The notes beneath the pieces were generated by a model, which did not search any database, was not told the origin of the DNA, and saw nothing but the letters and a program-made list of their open reading frames with translations. Both the position numbers and the translations under genes were made by a program. Below, piece after piece: positions 44,344 through 56,108 of a DNA stretch of 64,000 nt; within the stretch, counting starts at the first letter, position 1, and each line of letters begins with the position of its first letter. The stretch spans positions 74,808,676-74,872,675 of the forward strand of contig CM049316.1 in NCBI GenBank assembly GCA_026874595.1. The letters run 5' to 3'. The DNA is from Sipunculus nudus. Taxonomy: Eukaryota > Annelida > Sipuncula > Golfingiida > Sipunculidae.

Positions 44344-44959
44344 AAGTCATCCTCCCACCCTGGCAGTAAAATTGACGCCACTGCCCCCTATTTTGGCCAA
44401 TGAAATGAAGGGAGAGTTTGTTTATTATACCCTGACATATACAAGGTCTACATATAGTGTAATTATACGTTATCGTATGATCAATCTGTGTGTCCTCCTA
44501 GCTGACTAAACATCACCGCCCCCCCCCCCCCCCCCCCCTCCCCATTAGTGGTTACGCTGTTGAGATAACACCTTTACCCTAATGAGATAAACAGATTAGG
44601 ACCTGCCCAGTACAAATAAGGGACCCAGTGACCCTGACTAGGAGATTATGCAATCAGTACCCAGACATCATGGAACAAAGGCTTGTTATACATTTGTGAT
44701 ATATCACAAGGAAACGCAGAGGTTTGAATGTAAATGAAAGATTAAATCAGTAAAGTTATAATAACAATTAAAATATTCATATTATTGAGAACAGCTGCGA
44801 ATGAGAGAGAGAAGCCAAATGAACTCATTTAGTGTGACATGAAATACCAGGAATATACAGCATATCATGCTAAATCTTACACTAGGGATTCGAGCGACTG
44901 TGAATAGACAAATAATGCCGTATGAACAATATCAAGGACAATTCTGTCATTGTTACCTC
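44041..44959. other. AT-rich spacer with microsatellite and C-run
   Basis: It holds a (TA)n tract at 44310-44342 and a run of about 20 C at 44519-44538. No gene or other signal is seen. Confidence 0.6.
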
Positions 44960-46790
44960 AGCAGACTGAACGTCAACTAAAGTAGGAATGGCACTTTGTC
45001 CGTCGTGCGTCCGTTAGCAGGGCACAAATTGTAACCGCCAGACCTAGAAACTTCTAAGTGAACATTCAGTGAGGTCAATAAATAGACTCCTTCGAAATCT
45101 TGTGCGACCTTTATCCTCTGAGCTATTGGGCTTGAGAGTACCCCCTCCCCCCCCCCCCCCCCCCCATCACAATACCTCCAGTAGCTCGAAAACCAATGAA
45201 TAAATTGCCTTTATTCTTGCCTTGAATATTGTCCAAGACTAGTTTTGTTAGTTCCCAAAATATGTTGGCGCCATCTGTATTTTATCTATCCTTTTACGAC
45301 TTTTGTCTGTTTTTTAGACCGTCAAAAGACAGCAATTATGACAGTCTCATCTGTTGTTTCATCCAGTGTCCTAAAACCTGGTGTGTTAATTGATTATGAC
45401 TGGTTTTTTTTCAGTTCAAAAAGACTGTTGGTGCAACCTGTATCTTTTTTTTATATTTTTGATGCACATTTTCCTTTATTTTGAGACTGCAAAACTATTT
45501 TGATACTTTCAGAATTAGGTATATTCTGTGACCTTTGGGCCGAAAAAATGGGTTTGAGCACCCAGACAGTTAGACGGGGTACAAATTGTATCCATTAGGC
45601 ATAGAATCTTTTTCATGGCATCCAGGTTGGTCCTTTCCAAATGTCTTTGGAAACATGAAATTTGATTATGGTGATTTATATTCTACGACCAAAAGGAAAA
45701 AAAGATGTCAAATGAGCACCCTGAATGTCAGATGTATGCATTAGGCCTAGAATCTTCTAAAGCGTCATCCAGGGAGGTTATAGGCAAATCTCTTTGGAAA
45801 CCAGAAATTATGTCATGGTGCACAGGCTATATTCAATGGGATATGATCCAAACAATTATGAATTTGGGTATCTAGACAGACATGGTACAAATTGTCTCTG
45901 TTTTCTTCTGAACTTAATATTGAAAAATCTAGCGAGGTGTTTCGCAAGTCTTCTTTGAATCCTGAAATTAGGTAACTTAATTCCTATAATACATGTCAAA
46001 TCAGACAGATAGGGCACACATTGTATCCTTAAGTCCTTAAATCTCCCCACAAAACATCCAGGGAGTATTGGCAAATCCGACTGAAAACCTGCACGTAACA
46101 GGCAAAAAAACATGATTTCAGTACCTTTGACGTCAGATGGGTACAAAATGGAGGCATAAAGCCTAGGTCCTGGGCAAATCTAGGTCCTGGGCAAAAATTA
46201 AATTTAGGTCATGGTGACCTATATTCTGTAAGCTACTGGCCAGAAGCATGCTTTTGAACAGTCAGACAGGGCACAAATTGTATCTGTTAGCCATAGACAC
46301 TTCTAACATGACATTCAGGGAAGTCCTTTGCAATTCTCTTTGGAAATCTGAAACTTGGTCATGGTGACCTATATCCCTTGAACTATGGACAAGAAACATG
46401 TTTTTGAGCAACCAGTCAAGGCACAAATTGTATCCGTTAGCCCTAGACTCTTCTAACATGACATTCAGGGAAGTCCTCGGCAATTCTCCTTGGAAACCTG
46501 AAATTGGGTCATGGTGACCTCTATCCTGTGAGCCATGGACCAGGAACATGATTTTGAGCACCCAGACAGAAAGGGTACAAATTGTATCCATTTTCCTTGG
46601 AACCCACTATTGTGAATTCCAGGGGGGACCTTGGCAGGTCTCCTATGAATCCTGAAATTTATTTTCTGTTCATTTTTCAACATAGTTACATGAGCCATAG
46701 GCTATCCTCACCGACAAAATATAACATTGATAAAAGAAATGAACACCTAGTCAAATTTAGCTGAGCGTCATGGCCCATAGGCCACTTGTT
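44960..46790 (+). repeat. Family A element, long, many core units
   Basis: It begins 'cagcagactgaacgtcaact' with 'gtccgtcgtgcgtccg' and ends at 46759-46790 with GCTGAGCGTCATGGCCCATA-GGCCACTTGTT. The core has repeated 'gggcacaaattgtat', 'cttctaacatgacattcagg', 'ccttggaaacctgaaa' and 'catggtgaccta' phrases in units of about 150-180 bp. A C19 run lies at 45147-45165. Several weak frames on both strands are repeat-derived. Confidence 0.65.
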
Positions 46791-47230
46791 TTATTATTAG
46801 TTTCCAGATGATAATTCCGATTTGGATTGAAATATTGGTTTAAAACTCGACTTATATGGCCCATCATTAACGTAAGAAATCTATTAATTTTCGGGACGTG
46901 AGATCAAAGGTCAATGTCACCAGAATCAATTTTTTAAAAAAGGTTATGGATGTATCTTAAGCCAAACTTTTCATTACAAACTTTCCGTCTTCCACTTGGC
47001 GCATCTGCCAATAGGGGAAGGTTCCTTTTGATTTTCGGGTCACTAGGTCAAAGGTCAAGGTCACAGGGCCCATCCATTGACAAATTAGTTTATGGATGAA
47101 AACTTCAGTTTGGGTAGACAGGTTGGCTTCAAACTGATTTCAGGACCGATATTTTGAAAAAGCCTTATTAAACCTATTCTTATAGGCCAATTCAGCTGAG
47201 CTTCGAGACCAATGGGTTCCTAGTTTTCAT
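46791..47230 (+). repeat. Family D core fragment with a family A-like end
   Basis: Two diverged units of the 7.5-9.06 kb repeat ('agtttccagatgataattcc', 'aggtcaaaggtcaaggtcac' at about 47046) are followed by 'cagctgagcttcgagaccaa' and 'gggttcctagtttt', a worn family A terminus. Confidence 0.55.
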
Positions 47231-47558
47231 GGATTTAAGATTTTGAGACTATGGCATGGTCCTTCTGTTTAACTGTTCAGAGACGCTTTATAACAGTAGT
47301 GTAAAACATTCAAAATCCAATACAACTTTCGTATATACTTTTCGTGCATTAAAAGAAATTTATGGAACATTAAAAATAATTAAAAAGCGCCTATTTATGA
47401 GCGGCTTCCTACCTAAACCCCATCATAGGATAAATATTTGAAGAAAACTTATTTAAGAAATTTTGTACAGTTCGTACGAAGAAAATCAGACGAACAAAAG
47501 TGTCCTTATAAAAAGGTCAATTGTTTTATTTCTCAAAGGAATTGTTTTATAATTACAG

Positions 47559-47581
47559 TTAAGGTGGAAGGAGACTTGGCC
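47559..47581 (+). promoter_or_regulatory. Probable 5' UTR after acceptor at 47558
   Basis: 'ttttataattacag' (AG at 47557-47558) precedes 23 bases and then GGCC-ATG-A. This would be a usual acceptor for an untranslated first exon. The open frame runs upstream to 47438, but that extension has no BTB similarity, so it is not taken as coding. Confidence 0.4.
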
Positions 47582-49557
47582 ATGAATGCCAGAATACCGT
47601 TAAGTGAAGTTCTGCAGGAACAATGGAAGCTCAATAAGTACTGTGATGTGACATTTCGTATTGGAGACGACTGGATGTCCGCTCATCGGGTTGTCCTCGC
47701 AGGAGTAACCGATTACTTCGACAGGATGTTCAGCGGTGACTTCAAAGACAAACATGAAGACGAAATTGATATGTCAGGTGTGTTTACCTCAATGATACCC
47801 CTCAGAGCTATCATTGAGTTCATATACGAGGTTGATGTCTCTCTGCCCGATGAATATTTAATAGAAATAGTAAATGCATCAAAACTTTTCATGCTTAATC
47901 ATCTGACGGAAGCATGTGAGGAACACCTGTGTAAACGTCTTACACTCCGGAACTGTCTGTGCTACTGGTCACACGCAGAAAAATATGAACTGAAACATCT
48001 GTACGACACATGTACACACATCGTAACATGTCGTTTTCACGATACACTTAAGAATATGGAAGAGGCTCTGTCGATCACCCCAGAAAATCTTGTCACGCTT
48101 TCAGGTTTAGGTATAGGACGTCACTGCGATTTTAATAGTTGGAAACTATTCCTTAAACGCTGGGCGGACGCCGGGGAGACAGAGGAACACAGGAACATGC
48201 AAAAGAAACTCACAAAAAAACCCTTAGCAGTGATGGCTTAGGTAACTCTCTAGTCAAAAACTTCTCATACTTTATCAGTTTGAAAAATTGTGACGATGTG
48301 ACAGCTAAACATTCATTGACCAAAATGTATCAGGAAAAGAAAGGGTGCATGGAGACGGCAACTGAGGGGTTTGAGGAAGTGGTTGCCTGCGTGCATAGTG
48401 ATGCGTATATGGTTTACCGACCTAAGCAAAATATATGGCTAACCGTATCAAAACCAGGTTCAGGCAACTGTGGTTCCGGCCAGTTATTTTTTGGTGGACA
48501 CCTTACAGCCTATGTGTTCAGAAGGCAGGGATACGGAGGGGTAATGGAGGACATTAAACATAGAAAGAAAGTTTATGTTGGCGGTCCAAATCCGGTTGTG
48601 GATTTCGAGTACTTCTATGTCCAAGGCAGTCTCTTCTGTGTCGGATATCTCAGAGAGCACAAAGAGTATCCGGAATTATCTCGGCATCCTGAATCCCGGA
48701 AACGGCTTGTTGTACTGACATATCTTTTTGATATGAATGTATGGCAGCATGTCGCAGATTCTCATGATTACTTTTCTGATCACGGGGCACGACCTACAAC
48801 CCCCTTTATAACTACGATAGCTGGTGGGGATGTGTTTATTTTGTCAGCAGTAAACTACGTTAACTCAGAGAGGTCTTGTATTACGCTCTCCATGTTCAAT
48901 CCAAACCATGGGTCCCTGGAGAAGAAAAGCTCATTGCCTCAAACACTTTCATATCTCGGAAGCCAAAAAATATTTTCTGGGCATGAATTGGCTGATGGTC
49001 TGATATTTTACTACCATGACAAAGAATTGGTTTACAACATGTCTACAGACGACTGGTATCTCCGAAAACAAACATTTCCAGGAACAAACACAAAATGGGA
49101 GCTAATCAGAGAATGTTATATGAGCAACTCTGGTGCTGAAATATTTACTTGTCTTAGCGATCAGAAGATAAGATATTTCTATCGTTGCCTTTTTGCATTT
49201 TGGAAAGAAAGCAACGCATTCTACTCCATTCCCCCATTGCCCAGTAACGGAACGTATAAACTAAGCTGTCAGATTGCATCTTCAGACTTGCTGGATCAAC
49301 TGTCAGAGACAACATGTGACTTTGATGTGGACACCCCACTTTCCACTATCTCCCCGTTAAATGAACCTCCTGTGAGTAGAAACAAAGATTGGGAACACAA
49401 TATTGCAAGTGAAGACGGTGACGATGCTGTTAGGTTAAACGATGATAAACGCAAAGATGGGAAACAAAATGATGACAGCGAAGAAAATGACGATACTGAA
49501 TGGTTACACGATATGTTTGTAGACTTCCAGAACCTCGCGGTTAATATTGAAGCGTGA
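47582..49557 (+). CDS. BTB/BACK-domain KLHL-like protein, one frameshift
   Basis: ATG 47582 starts at the BTB domain in the same place as the intact paralogue at 56109-57977. BTB is about aa 18-120 (C-D-V-T-F-R-I-G...S-A-H-R-V-V-L-A), and BACK about 125-213 (NASKLFMLNHL, LTLRNCL). At A7 (48214-48220) the frame breaks: the first frame stops at TAG 48239-48241. The second frame is open from 48157 and continues to 49557 with homology to the paralogue (VYRPKQNIW...). One more A in this run would join them at 658 codons, so this is either a sequence error or a real lesion. The C-terminal part has scattered G-G doublets but no canonical Kelch repeats, then an acidic, low-complexity tail. Such proteins usually link substrates to cullin-3 ubiquitin ligases; that is inference. 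Intronless. Confidence 0.8.
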
Positions 49558-51470
49558 ATCGACCACCTCCAATATTCGTTCGCTTTTGGCATGTACCTGT
49601 GTTTTATTATAAAGATTGGAACAGAGGCAACGTTTTTAACAAGGACAATCAAATTGCGACAACAATAGTTGGAAGAAGTGATGCTGTGGATGCATCATGA
49701 TGCGTGCAATATATAAGGAACGATATCTGCCAGTGATGCGTTCAGTTTTCCAAGGGAATACGCTTGAGATACTACAATGTGTTGCCAAGAATGAATCTTA
49801 GTTGCTGAATTGATGAATCTCTCACTAAAATCGATTTCTTTTGCTTACTTGTGTCTAAAGTTTTCTACTAGCAATCGATCTAATAATTAACTGCCTAAAA
49901 CGCGACATCATGGAGCCTGCTCCTGGACCTCTGTGTCCGTGGAAACAAAATTAGATGGTCCTTCCCATAAATGTTAATGGTTAATTTGTCAATTATATCA
50001 GATCTCAGTTTCATTTGATCATAAATTAGGTAACTAGGTTGTTATGTAGGTTATTAATTCGTTTGAAGTAGATTCTTTACTCTTATTGATCAAAATTAAC
50101 TCAGCAAACTTGCAGGGTATCAAGAAAAGGTTAGATATTGATATTTTAATGTTAATACGTGATAAATTCTAAACAGATCGACTTACTTCAGTTAATGGTA
50201 CACGTCTCTTTAGATACACAGCGATCAGACGTCTAGCCCCCTCGAAGAGATTTGTATTTTGCCGCAAACGATCAAGTTACTGAAAACTTTGGCACTCCCA
50301 CTGCGGGTCATGACGAGTGTCTGAGTATAGTTCCTGTTTAACTGAAGGATACGTGACTGTATTGATTTACCCTCAAAACACCTGAAGTTATGGCCTCTTT
50401 TAAATAATTTTCAAAATAAATTTCTATTAAATTGTTTTTACCTGAGAATAAGTTGTTTCTACAGTCAAACATGGCCAAGAAAATCAGGGCTTGGCAAATT
50501 TAAAAAAAAAATATTTGACTGATACTTTTAATTTGTGTGAGATTATGCTAAACATACATAATAATCAAACAGTAGGTTTCTTTTAATTAAGGCCTCTTGT
50601 CTAAACGGCTAGAGCCAACCAGAGCAGGCCAAACCATCCACTCTCTCCTTTAGGTTCAAGGCTTTGTGACCCCGGTCATGTAAAAAGTAGGACCACTTGA
50701 CCTTATCATCACATTGAGTAGTCTAAGCCTATCAGATGAGAAGTTTATGGGCAAAGAAAGAGTGAATATAGGTAAAACTACCCAGATTGATGACTTTAAA
50801 CTTCGCACGTGATTTCGTTGTAAGGATTTTATCAGTGTTGATCCTTTCTTCTGCCAGGTACGGTTTGTTAAGAAAATTATATTACACCTACAGGGCTTAT
50901 AAGAGAGAAACATGATGCATGCATTATCACCCCAGGAACCCAATGAGGAATATATGTGGGTTGAGTGAGCTGGTTGGGCCTAAGGGATCACATGTAACTG
51001 TTATGGTGTAATTTAGCTTATTTCTTTGACGAATTCCTTATAATATACATAAAAAATACATAATCTTCAGAGAAATTAAGCCAGCACTATTTTGGACAGC
51101 ATAACAACATAAGTTAGATTTGTTTTCATTACATTTATTTTGTCATATAGTTATGAAAAAAAAAAAATTCAAATTGCGTGAACTTTTACTTTTTATAAGT
51201 ATTAGGACTTTCCTTTCATGACTTTTTAAGTAATACATTTGTATATATTTTCATGATTTTTAAGAACCTTTTAAAGTTGCCTTCACTTCTAAACTTTAAC
51301 AAGTTATAGTGCTTTTATTTTTTAAGGTGCATAATTTAATCACAATATGATTAATTTTGGGACTGACATTCTTGATATAGCATAAAAAGTTCAAGCAAAG
51401 AATTTAGCTGATTAACTTTCAGATATTCTGTTTCAAATACAAAAAAATATTTTAAAATACAATATATATA

Positions 51471-51520
<50 letters not shown>

Positions 51521-52969
51521 CCCTCGACATTATGACGAAGAATACACAATCGGAAAGTGTACCTTATATAATTAGTCGTTCTGGAATAAATACTTTAAAA
51601 TATTGCCTTCTTTTTAACAAATTTCGAAGGCTTCAATCTTACGGGTTAATGTGAGTGTACATACCTAGCCTATATATCATGAGCTTTTTTTGAAAACATG
51701 ATCACGAGGACATTCAAAATGTCACAGCACCAGTGATGCTGTAGCAGCTTATTATAACCATTTTGAGGTCATCCCTGTAATATTATATACCGGAACTGGT
51801 ATATGAAACAGATGTAGACATGACACTCTGTAAGCATGTTAATTGTGAGCTGTCATCACACAATCGATAAGCGGCACCCACAGGCGACATTCATGAGCAT
51901 ACAATCATTGAACAGCAGAATAGGCAACAGCGGTGTATGGTTAGGTGTAGGGATGAACTGCCTGACTGGTTGTATTATAAGTGCATCAAATGTGTAAAAT
52001 TGTCCCGAATTTTGGCCCGAATTTTTCAAACTGATTTGCCCGAATCTGGGGTGGGTGGGTGCCCCGCCCCCCCCCCCCCCCCCCCCCAGCTGGTACGCTC
52101 ATGATTACTAGTATGTCTTCATATTGTCTGTCCTCCAATCCGTCATGTGAGGCCTCCTCACTCTCATTGGCACTCATGTCGCTATATTACGTCAAAGCTT
52201 GACTTCTCCATGCGTAGAGTTCTATTGTATGCTTTCCCTCTTTTGGATTCTTTGGTGGCATTTTTTCTGATATACATTCCAGTGTTATAAGTCTGCAAAA
52301 TTCACTGCCGCACTGTTAATTGGGGCTCCAGAAAACGCATGTACCTGACACGAGCCATAGACCGGAAGTCGAAATTACGTACAGAATGTTTGTAAAATAG
52401 CTAGCTACGGGTCTAGGTACTTCAGAATGTACATATAGGTCAATTTCAAAGATTTGAACTAATGATAATTGTATATATCTCATCTAAATATGTGATAATT
52501 AATTACAGTAGAATGCATGACAGAATATATTATAACAATGTATTAAATGATCACTGTAAATGTCTTCAGAAAAAAAAATTATGGGCTTATACAGGGCCGC
52601 CTAAAGTATGAGAGACAAATATATACGAAATTGAACTAATTAGGAAGTTATAAACATAGAAACATAAAACTCCTATTTATATATCAAAATATTAAAAATC
52701 TGGTGTCTATATTTACAACAATAACCATGTCAATTGCAGTTACATTGGGGAATATTTTGAGATTTAAGAACATATGAATTTAGTGCTTAAGCAGGGGACT
52801 GTCAAATGGAAAGTGTTTTTTTTTGCATTTTCATTTAATCTTTACCAGTGTTCTGTGTATACTAGACAACAAATATATACATGGGACATGTGAGCCTCAC
52901 TATCCCCATCTTTTGATGGGTACCCGGTTACATTGTTTTGTGAATGCCACGAAGAAATTTTTGTTCAGA
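49558..52969. other. Intergenic, 3' side of the BTB gene
   Basis: A candidate poly(A) signal AATAAA is at 50415-50420. At about 50600-50660 a B-box-like GGTTCAAGGC suggests a worn tRNA-derived SINE. A TA microsatellite is at 51461-51518. C21 at 52067-52087 is followed by 'agctggtacg'. No further gene recognised. Confidence 0.4.
51461..51518 (+). repeat. (TA)n microsatellite
   Basis: About 58 bases of nearly pure TA. Confidence 0.95.
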
Positions 52970-53111
52970 GAATATCTGCCCACACACCAAAAATCAGGCC
53001 AGTATCTACAGGCATTGCGAAAAAAAGTTTGATCTGGGAATGACGGAAGGACGGAATAATTGACATGGGTAAATCCATATACCCCGGCAACTTTGTGGCG
53101 GGGGCATAAAA
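52970..53111 (-). repeat. Family C element, 5' end fragment, minus orientation
   Basis: GGCGGGGGCAT at 53097-53107 is the family C 5' motif read on the other strand. The adjoining 'ccaaaaatcaggccagtatc' matches the reverse complement of the 29.8-kb copy. Truncated on its left side. Confidence 0.65.
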
Positions 53112-55959
53112 ATGAGATACCCGAAATAAGGATAGATTTTCCCTCTTTTATAGACACAGATCATACTGAGCTTAGAATCCCACCCGAGTGCATACATGAT
53201 GTGGTGACTTGAATGTACTCTCAGATATATTTAACATATCTGAAGCCCTTAATAAAGGCTGCTTCGGCTGAAAAGGGGGGGGGGGGGGGGGGTTGATACA
53301 ATATTACTCATGATGTTCACTTCAGTGGTTCCCTCAGGAAAACTGCTGACATTTCCTGAGACTGCATCATTGTGCTTCAAGTGCGTTTGAAATAGAAGGG
53401 ATAGTATCGTAAAACAAAAATTTTATTTGATTTTCAAGTTAACACCAATTTTTCTGGTTATTTCAGTTTTTCCCAGGTTTTCCCTACTGCCCTCCAAATA
53501 TTTCATGAGAGTCTATATGTATGTACGTATGTATGTATGTAACTATGTATGAATATTCATGTGTAATTGTGTGTGGTTTTGTGTGTATATATGAGAATAA
53601 ATATTGTATCTATTACCTGTTTAAATGCATTAAGACTGCATTCGACGGTAACCCCCCCCCCCCCCCCCCCCCCCAAAAACAAAAAACAAAAAAAAAACAG
53701 GCATTGGTTATACCATTTCCCGACAGGTGGCAGTAAACACAGTACAGCTAGTCTTGTTAGCATTTCAGTTTGCCTAGCCCAACTCGAACCATATTAATAC
53801 AAGGAGTGTATTTAAATACATGAATTTGCTTGCAAATACAGCTGTAACATCCAACAGATACTAATGCCACCGTGCAAATAATATTTTGTGCATGAATATT
53901 AGAAAGTAACCCTTGAACGTCTTTGTGGCGATATTGAATTGCTTATTTTGCCGGGCTGATTTCCGGGATTGGAGGGTCACATGTCAAAAAGCGATATTCA
54001 ACATAAAATACTGACCTGCTTAGCCTCACCTGCATACAAGAATGATTTCATTAATCATGTAAACTTCTTTGAAATTCCTCTGGCCAATCTCTTAATTGTT
54101 TTCCCTAAGCTTTCTATTCCGAGACCCATGCGTATAACGATTTTTATAATAATCATACCTGATAATGACTGGTATTACCGAGTTACAACATGCTACATCC
54201 ATGACTGGTTACATCTGGTGGGCGCAATATTTTTCCAGGTTCTGCACAGAAGCGGATCCGGGGGGGGGGGGGGGGGGGCAGAATTGTTTAAGATCAAATT
54301 TGGCGGCCTGGACCCCCCCCCCTTCCGGACCTGAGGACCGTTGATTTAGATATCATGAGTACTCATGGCTTGTACTCGCCCCTTGTTTTCCTAAATCTTT
54401 GATCCGCCTCTGCAGCATGGCAATCATATGGTTAATTTTTTTACATCGACAATTATACGCAAACTGACCTTAAAACATTTCCAAAAATAAGTTTGGTTAC
54501 ATTGGCACTTTTCCCTATGGATTCTCCCCTAATTTTGTTTTATATAATTTTTTTCCAGAGATTTGTATGGCACACAACTGATAATTGTTATAGTCTATTT
54601 ATGTTAACCATATTACAGATCAGATTACCTACAAGAAGTGTTTATTTCTCCGTGGACCGTGGATTTATTTTCCATGGCCGCAGCTCGCCTGTATAATTAT
54701 TAAGCTCTTGGGTTCTCTTCTCCACAACTGGTTAAAATGCCTCTGAAGGAAAAATCTTACTCTTTTACCTTTACCACCAGGGATGTGGTGGGATTTTCAT
54801 GCATTCGCGAACAATTGCCCATTCTAATGCCTCTAAAAGAATTTTACTCTCTAAAAGGGAAAGAAGGGTGATACATAGAATGCTCTGCTGTACAGACAAA
54901 CTATGTTGTTAGGTTTGGATCAGTACTGCCACAATTCTTAACGGGCCCAGAGTCTTACTATTTCTACCATTTATTAGGAAGGCCCCAATGGCGGAACCTG
55001 TGGATACATAATTACAGAAGGTATTGTCCAGCTTGTTCAGCATTACTACAAAACAACAACAGTTATGTATAATATGAACTGTTGCTACTAGGAGGAGTCA
55101 ATGGGAAAATGGCGTCATATCATACCCCTTAATCTAAAAATAACAGAAATTTAGCTAAAGGTTTCTGTACTTCGTGTTCAGACTGACGTCACTAAATGTG
55201 TGTACTGGATGGACATCTGGGATAATATTCAATAGCTTGATAATACTGGATCGTTTCAGAAATTTTAACAATTCAAGGAGCGATTTTACCTGATTGGAAA
55301 AATATAACGCTATCACTAATGCAATATACCACATGCTTACCTGATTTGTAACTTCTTTGCACATTGCCTTTTTTGTGAAGCTAAACCAATGACATCATAC
55401 AATTTCCATACTTATGTTTCACTGTTAGGCAAGTTCTCACGTGTTGTGATAAAGACTGGATTCGACATAGAGGCGACTTTTACTTGGAGGAAAAGCACCA
55501 GGCAGCCAGGATTGATTGTGAACATGCGACATGATGCGTCTAATGTAGTGGAACGACATTCATTTGAATATTTTACCACTTTTGAGACGAAATGATAACC
55601 CTGAAGAATTAATACTTTAAAATGATAATTAACAATTTATATAGGACACAATGTTTTATAATTATAGGACGTCACAGCCGTGTCTGGTTAAATGAATAAT
55701 TAGTTGAGCATTAATATGTAATCACTCGCTTAACCACTGGTTCACTATGCTTTACTTTGAACACCTACGTGTATTAAATAGGAGCAATTATTATCTTCGC
55801 ATTGTTTTCGCTCACTAACCTACTGAATAACGACGAAGATACCCTGACATATATTTATCATATGAAAAAAAAAGAAATTGGTATAATTTGAATATGTATT
55901 ATGCAGCAGAGATCCTTTGAATAATTTAAACTAAAAACTGGATTTAAAACTTGAGTGGT
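53112..55959. other. Intergenic, homopolymers and small repeats
   Basis: G18 at 53275-53292, (ATGT)n near 53516-53540, C23 at 53652-53674 and a small hAT-like MITE (listed). The frame at 55389-55595 (68 codons) has no recognisable domain. No gene called. Confidence 0.45.
54247..54412 (+). repeat. Small hAT-like MITE with G19 inside
   Basis: CAGAAGCGGATCC at the left and GATCCGCCTCTG at the right form imperfect inverted ends of the CAGAGGCGGATC type seen in many animal hAT MITEs. The interior carries G19 (54260-54278) and a C run near 54314. No clear 8-bp target duplication is visible. Confidence 0.5.
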
Positions 55960-55965
55960 TTTATT
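55960..55965 (-). terminator. Candidate poly(A) signal of the minus-strand BTB gene
   Basis: AATAAA on the minus strand, about 145 bases after the stop codon. Confidence 0.4.
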
Positions 55966-56108
55966 ATCTTCTCCTAGTGGACACCGGCATGTAAGATTCC
56001 TACGAGAAATGTCTTCTAGTACTCTTATCAGCAAATCATGCTGCATGTTCTTTATCCATAGTCCCCATAAACAACAGCGAATCATATTAAATCGAATGGT
56101 GTACCTCA

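Noticed and set aside
46262-46698. Minus-strand frames of 77-109 codons
   Set aside because: They follow the tandem core of the family A element and repeat the same peptide phrases internally.
47438-47581. 48-codon N-terminal extension of the BTB frame
   Set aside because: It lacks similarity to the paralogue and contains an acceptor-like site. ATG 47582 aligns with the paralogue's start.
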